DNA of 64,000 bases from a virus. The stretch spans positions 62,001 through 126,000 of IMG/VR virus record IMGVR_UViG_3300035188_001379; one strand, given 5' to 3'. Both the position numbers and the translations under genes were made by a program. The notes beneath the pieces are model-generated. The model saw only the letters and a list, made by a program, of their open reading frames with translations. It ran no database searches and was not told where the DNA came from. Position 1 is the stretch's first letter, and each line of letters begins with the position of its first letter. Of this stretch, positions 63,576-64,000 are shown piece by piece.

Positions 63576-64000
63576 ATAGAAATTTATAGCATATAGCTAT
63601 AGGCTACTGTTCCAAGCATGCTAAGAAAGTATGCAGTGAGTCACGACTAAACAGGGCTAACTATGCTGAGAATAGTATAAGGTTCGATCTGCCAAAGAGG
63701 TCCGAAGTATGCTATGATAGTATACAGCCTTGGGATACAGGCCAAAGTCGAATAACACATATCCCCAAAAGCATGCTATGTAAGTATGCAGTACGGTTCA
63801 CCGCTAAACGGGAGCAGTCTAGGAGTAAAGACTCAGCAGTGTATATTCGCAATTTAGAATATACAAAACTGCTACTCACTGCGCTATACAGCGAAAATAG
63901 CCCGATCGCTTGGAGAGGCGGAATGGCGTGGCACACACGTCTAAATACAAGTGTGTAGACTAGTGGACAGTCTGGAGTCCGTCCACTGACGAAGCAGGCT
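63576..64000 (+). ncRNA. Large structured non-coding RNA, 3'-truncated by the window
   Basis: 425 bases with no convincing protein frame but at least ten helices. Four related hairpins of the GCATGCTA...AGTATGC type (63616-63634, 63660-63676, 63707-63725, 63771-63789) alternate with smaller ones (for example GCCT/AGGC, CCG/CGG). Next come AGCAGT/ACTGCT enclosing GTATATTC/GAATATAC, then CGCT/AGCG. An H-type pseudoknot follows (CACAC/GTGTG interleaved with GTCTA/TAGAC, 63934-63960), and AGTGGAC/GTCCACT (63962-63987) is last. Promoter directly upstream. Location near phage tRNAs and ornate structure are reminiscent of giant phage RNAs such as GOLLD and ROOL, but no family-specific match can be claimed. 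Confidence 0.7.

Noticed and set aside
1-64000. CRISPR arrays, insertion sequences or integrase
   Set aside because: No regularly spaced direct repeats and no transposase or integrase motif were seen.
1-64000. Stop-codon reassignment
   Set aside because: All three stops end well-formed genes and frequently overlap the next start, so the standard code applies.
63576-64000. 61- and 74-codon frames in the terminal region
   Set aside because: They overlap the repeated hairpins and pseudoknot and have no coding character.

Overview
The window is a stretch of a large tailed-phage (Caudoviricetes) genome. About 125 mostly very short genes are packed with 1-8 base start/stop overlaps (ATGA, TAATG, ATGAGTAA). 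A complete phage replication and recombination set is present, together with a portal protein, a lysis cassette and a tRNA cluster, and no bacterial housekeeping operons. The genetic code is standard and TAA, TAG and TGA are all used as stops. The host is probably Gram-negative: the lysis cassette has a Rz1-like lipoprotein with a lipobox, promoters carry an extended -10 (TGGTATAAT), and two leaders have boxA-like sites. Shine-Dalgarno sequences are absent in front of most starts and three genes look leaderless. The host genus cannot be named from this sequence.

Layout. 0-10 kb (+): small accessory genes, including a DUF2997/DUF1257 (Ycf35-like) pair, a Cys-X5-Arg phosphatase, a NUMOD3-type homing-endonuclease relic, an SbcD-like nuclease, UV-damage endonuclease and two small paralogous families. 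10-20 kb (+): replication block with SbcC-like ATPase, UvsW-like helicase, zinc/Toprim primase, an unknown protein in the loader position, DnaB-like helicase and a family-A DNA polymerase with an N-terminal uracil-DNA-glycosylase-like domain. 20-25 kb (+): a Gp88-like protein, then a probable phage ubiquitin-like modification cassette (Ub-like protein ending Gly-Gly-Asn-Glu, a 688-aa unknown protein, a JAMM metalloprotease and an E1/ThiF-like adenylyltransferase). 25-30 kb (+): ssDNA-binding protein, RecA/UvsX-like recombinase, RuvC-like resolvase and an HhH-GPD glycosylase-like protein. 30.1-31.8 kb: tRNA cluster (Thr, Pro, Met, Gly, Tyr, Gln, Val) that also holds one aberrant tRNA-like element and a duplicated RNA-like motif. 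31.8-51.7 kb (+): accessory genes, including DUF3310, an RNA ligase, ThyX, ATP-dependent DNA ligase with an N-terminal WGR-like domain, a nucleotidyltransferase-like protein, YopX-like and Lar-like proteins and several paralog pairs. 51.7-56.9 kb (-): portal protein (with an internal zinc ribbon) followed by a lysis cassette. 57-60 kb (+): FN3 protein and a large metallophosphoesterase. 60.2-61.6 kb: tRNA-Met, tRNA-Leu, tRNA-Arg and small genes. 61.6-64 kb: short cassettes, each with its own promoter and a terminator ending TTTTTTTAGC. The last cassette produces a large, highly structured RNA that runs off the right edge.

Together the genes encode an autonomous replisome (primase, helicase, polymerase, SSB, recombinase, resolvase, ligase), base-excision repair (UDG-like domain, HhH-GPD, UvdE), dTMP supply (ThyX), RNA repair (RNA ligase beside a tRNA set) and host lysis. 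The two most unusual parts are the ubiquitin-like cassette at 21.5-25.0 kb and the structured RNA at 63.57-64.0 kb. The irregular RNA elements inside the tRNA cluster come next. All functional calls rest on motif recognition by eye; no database search was run.
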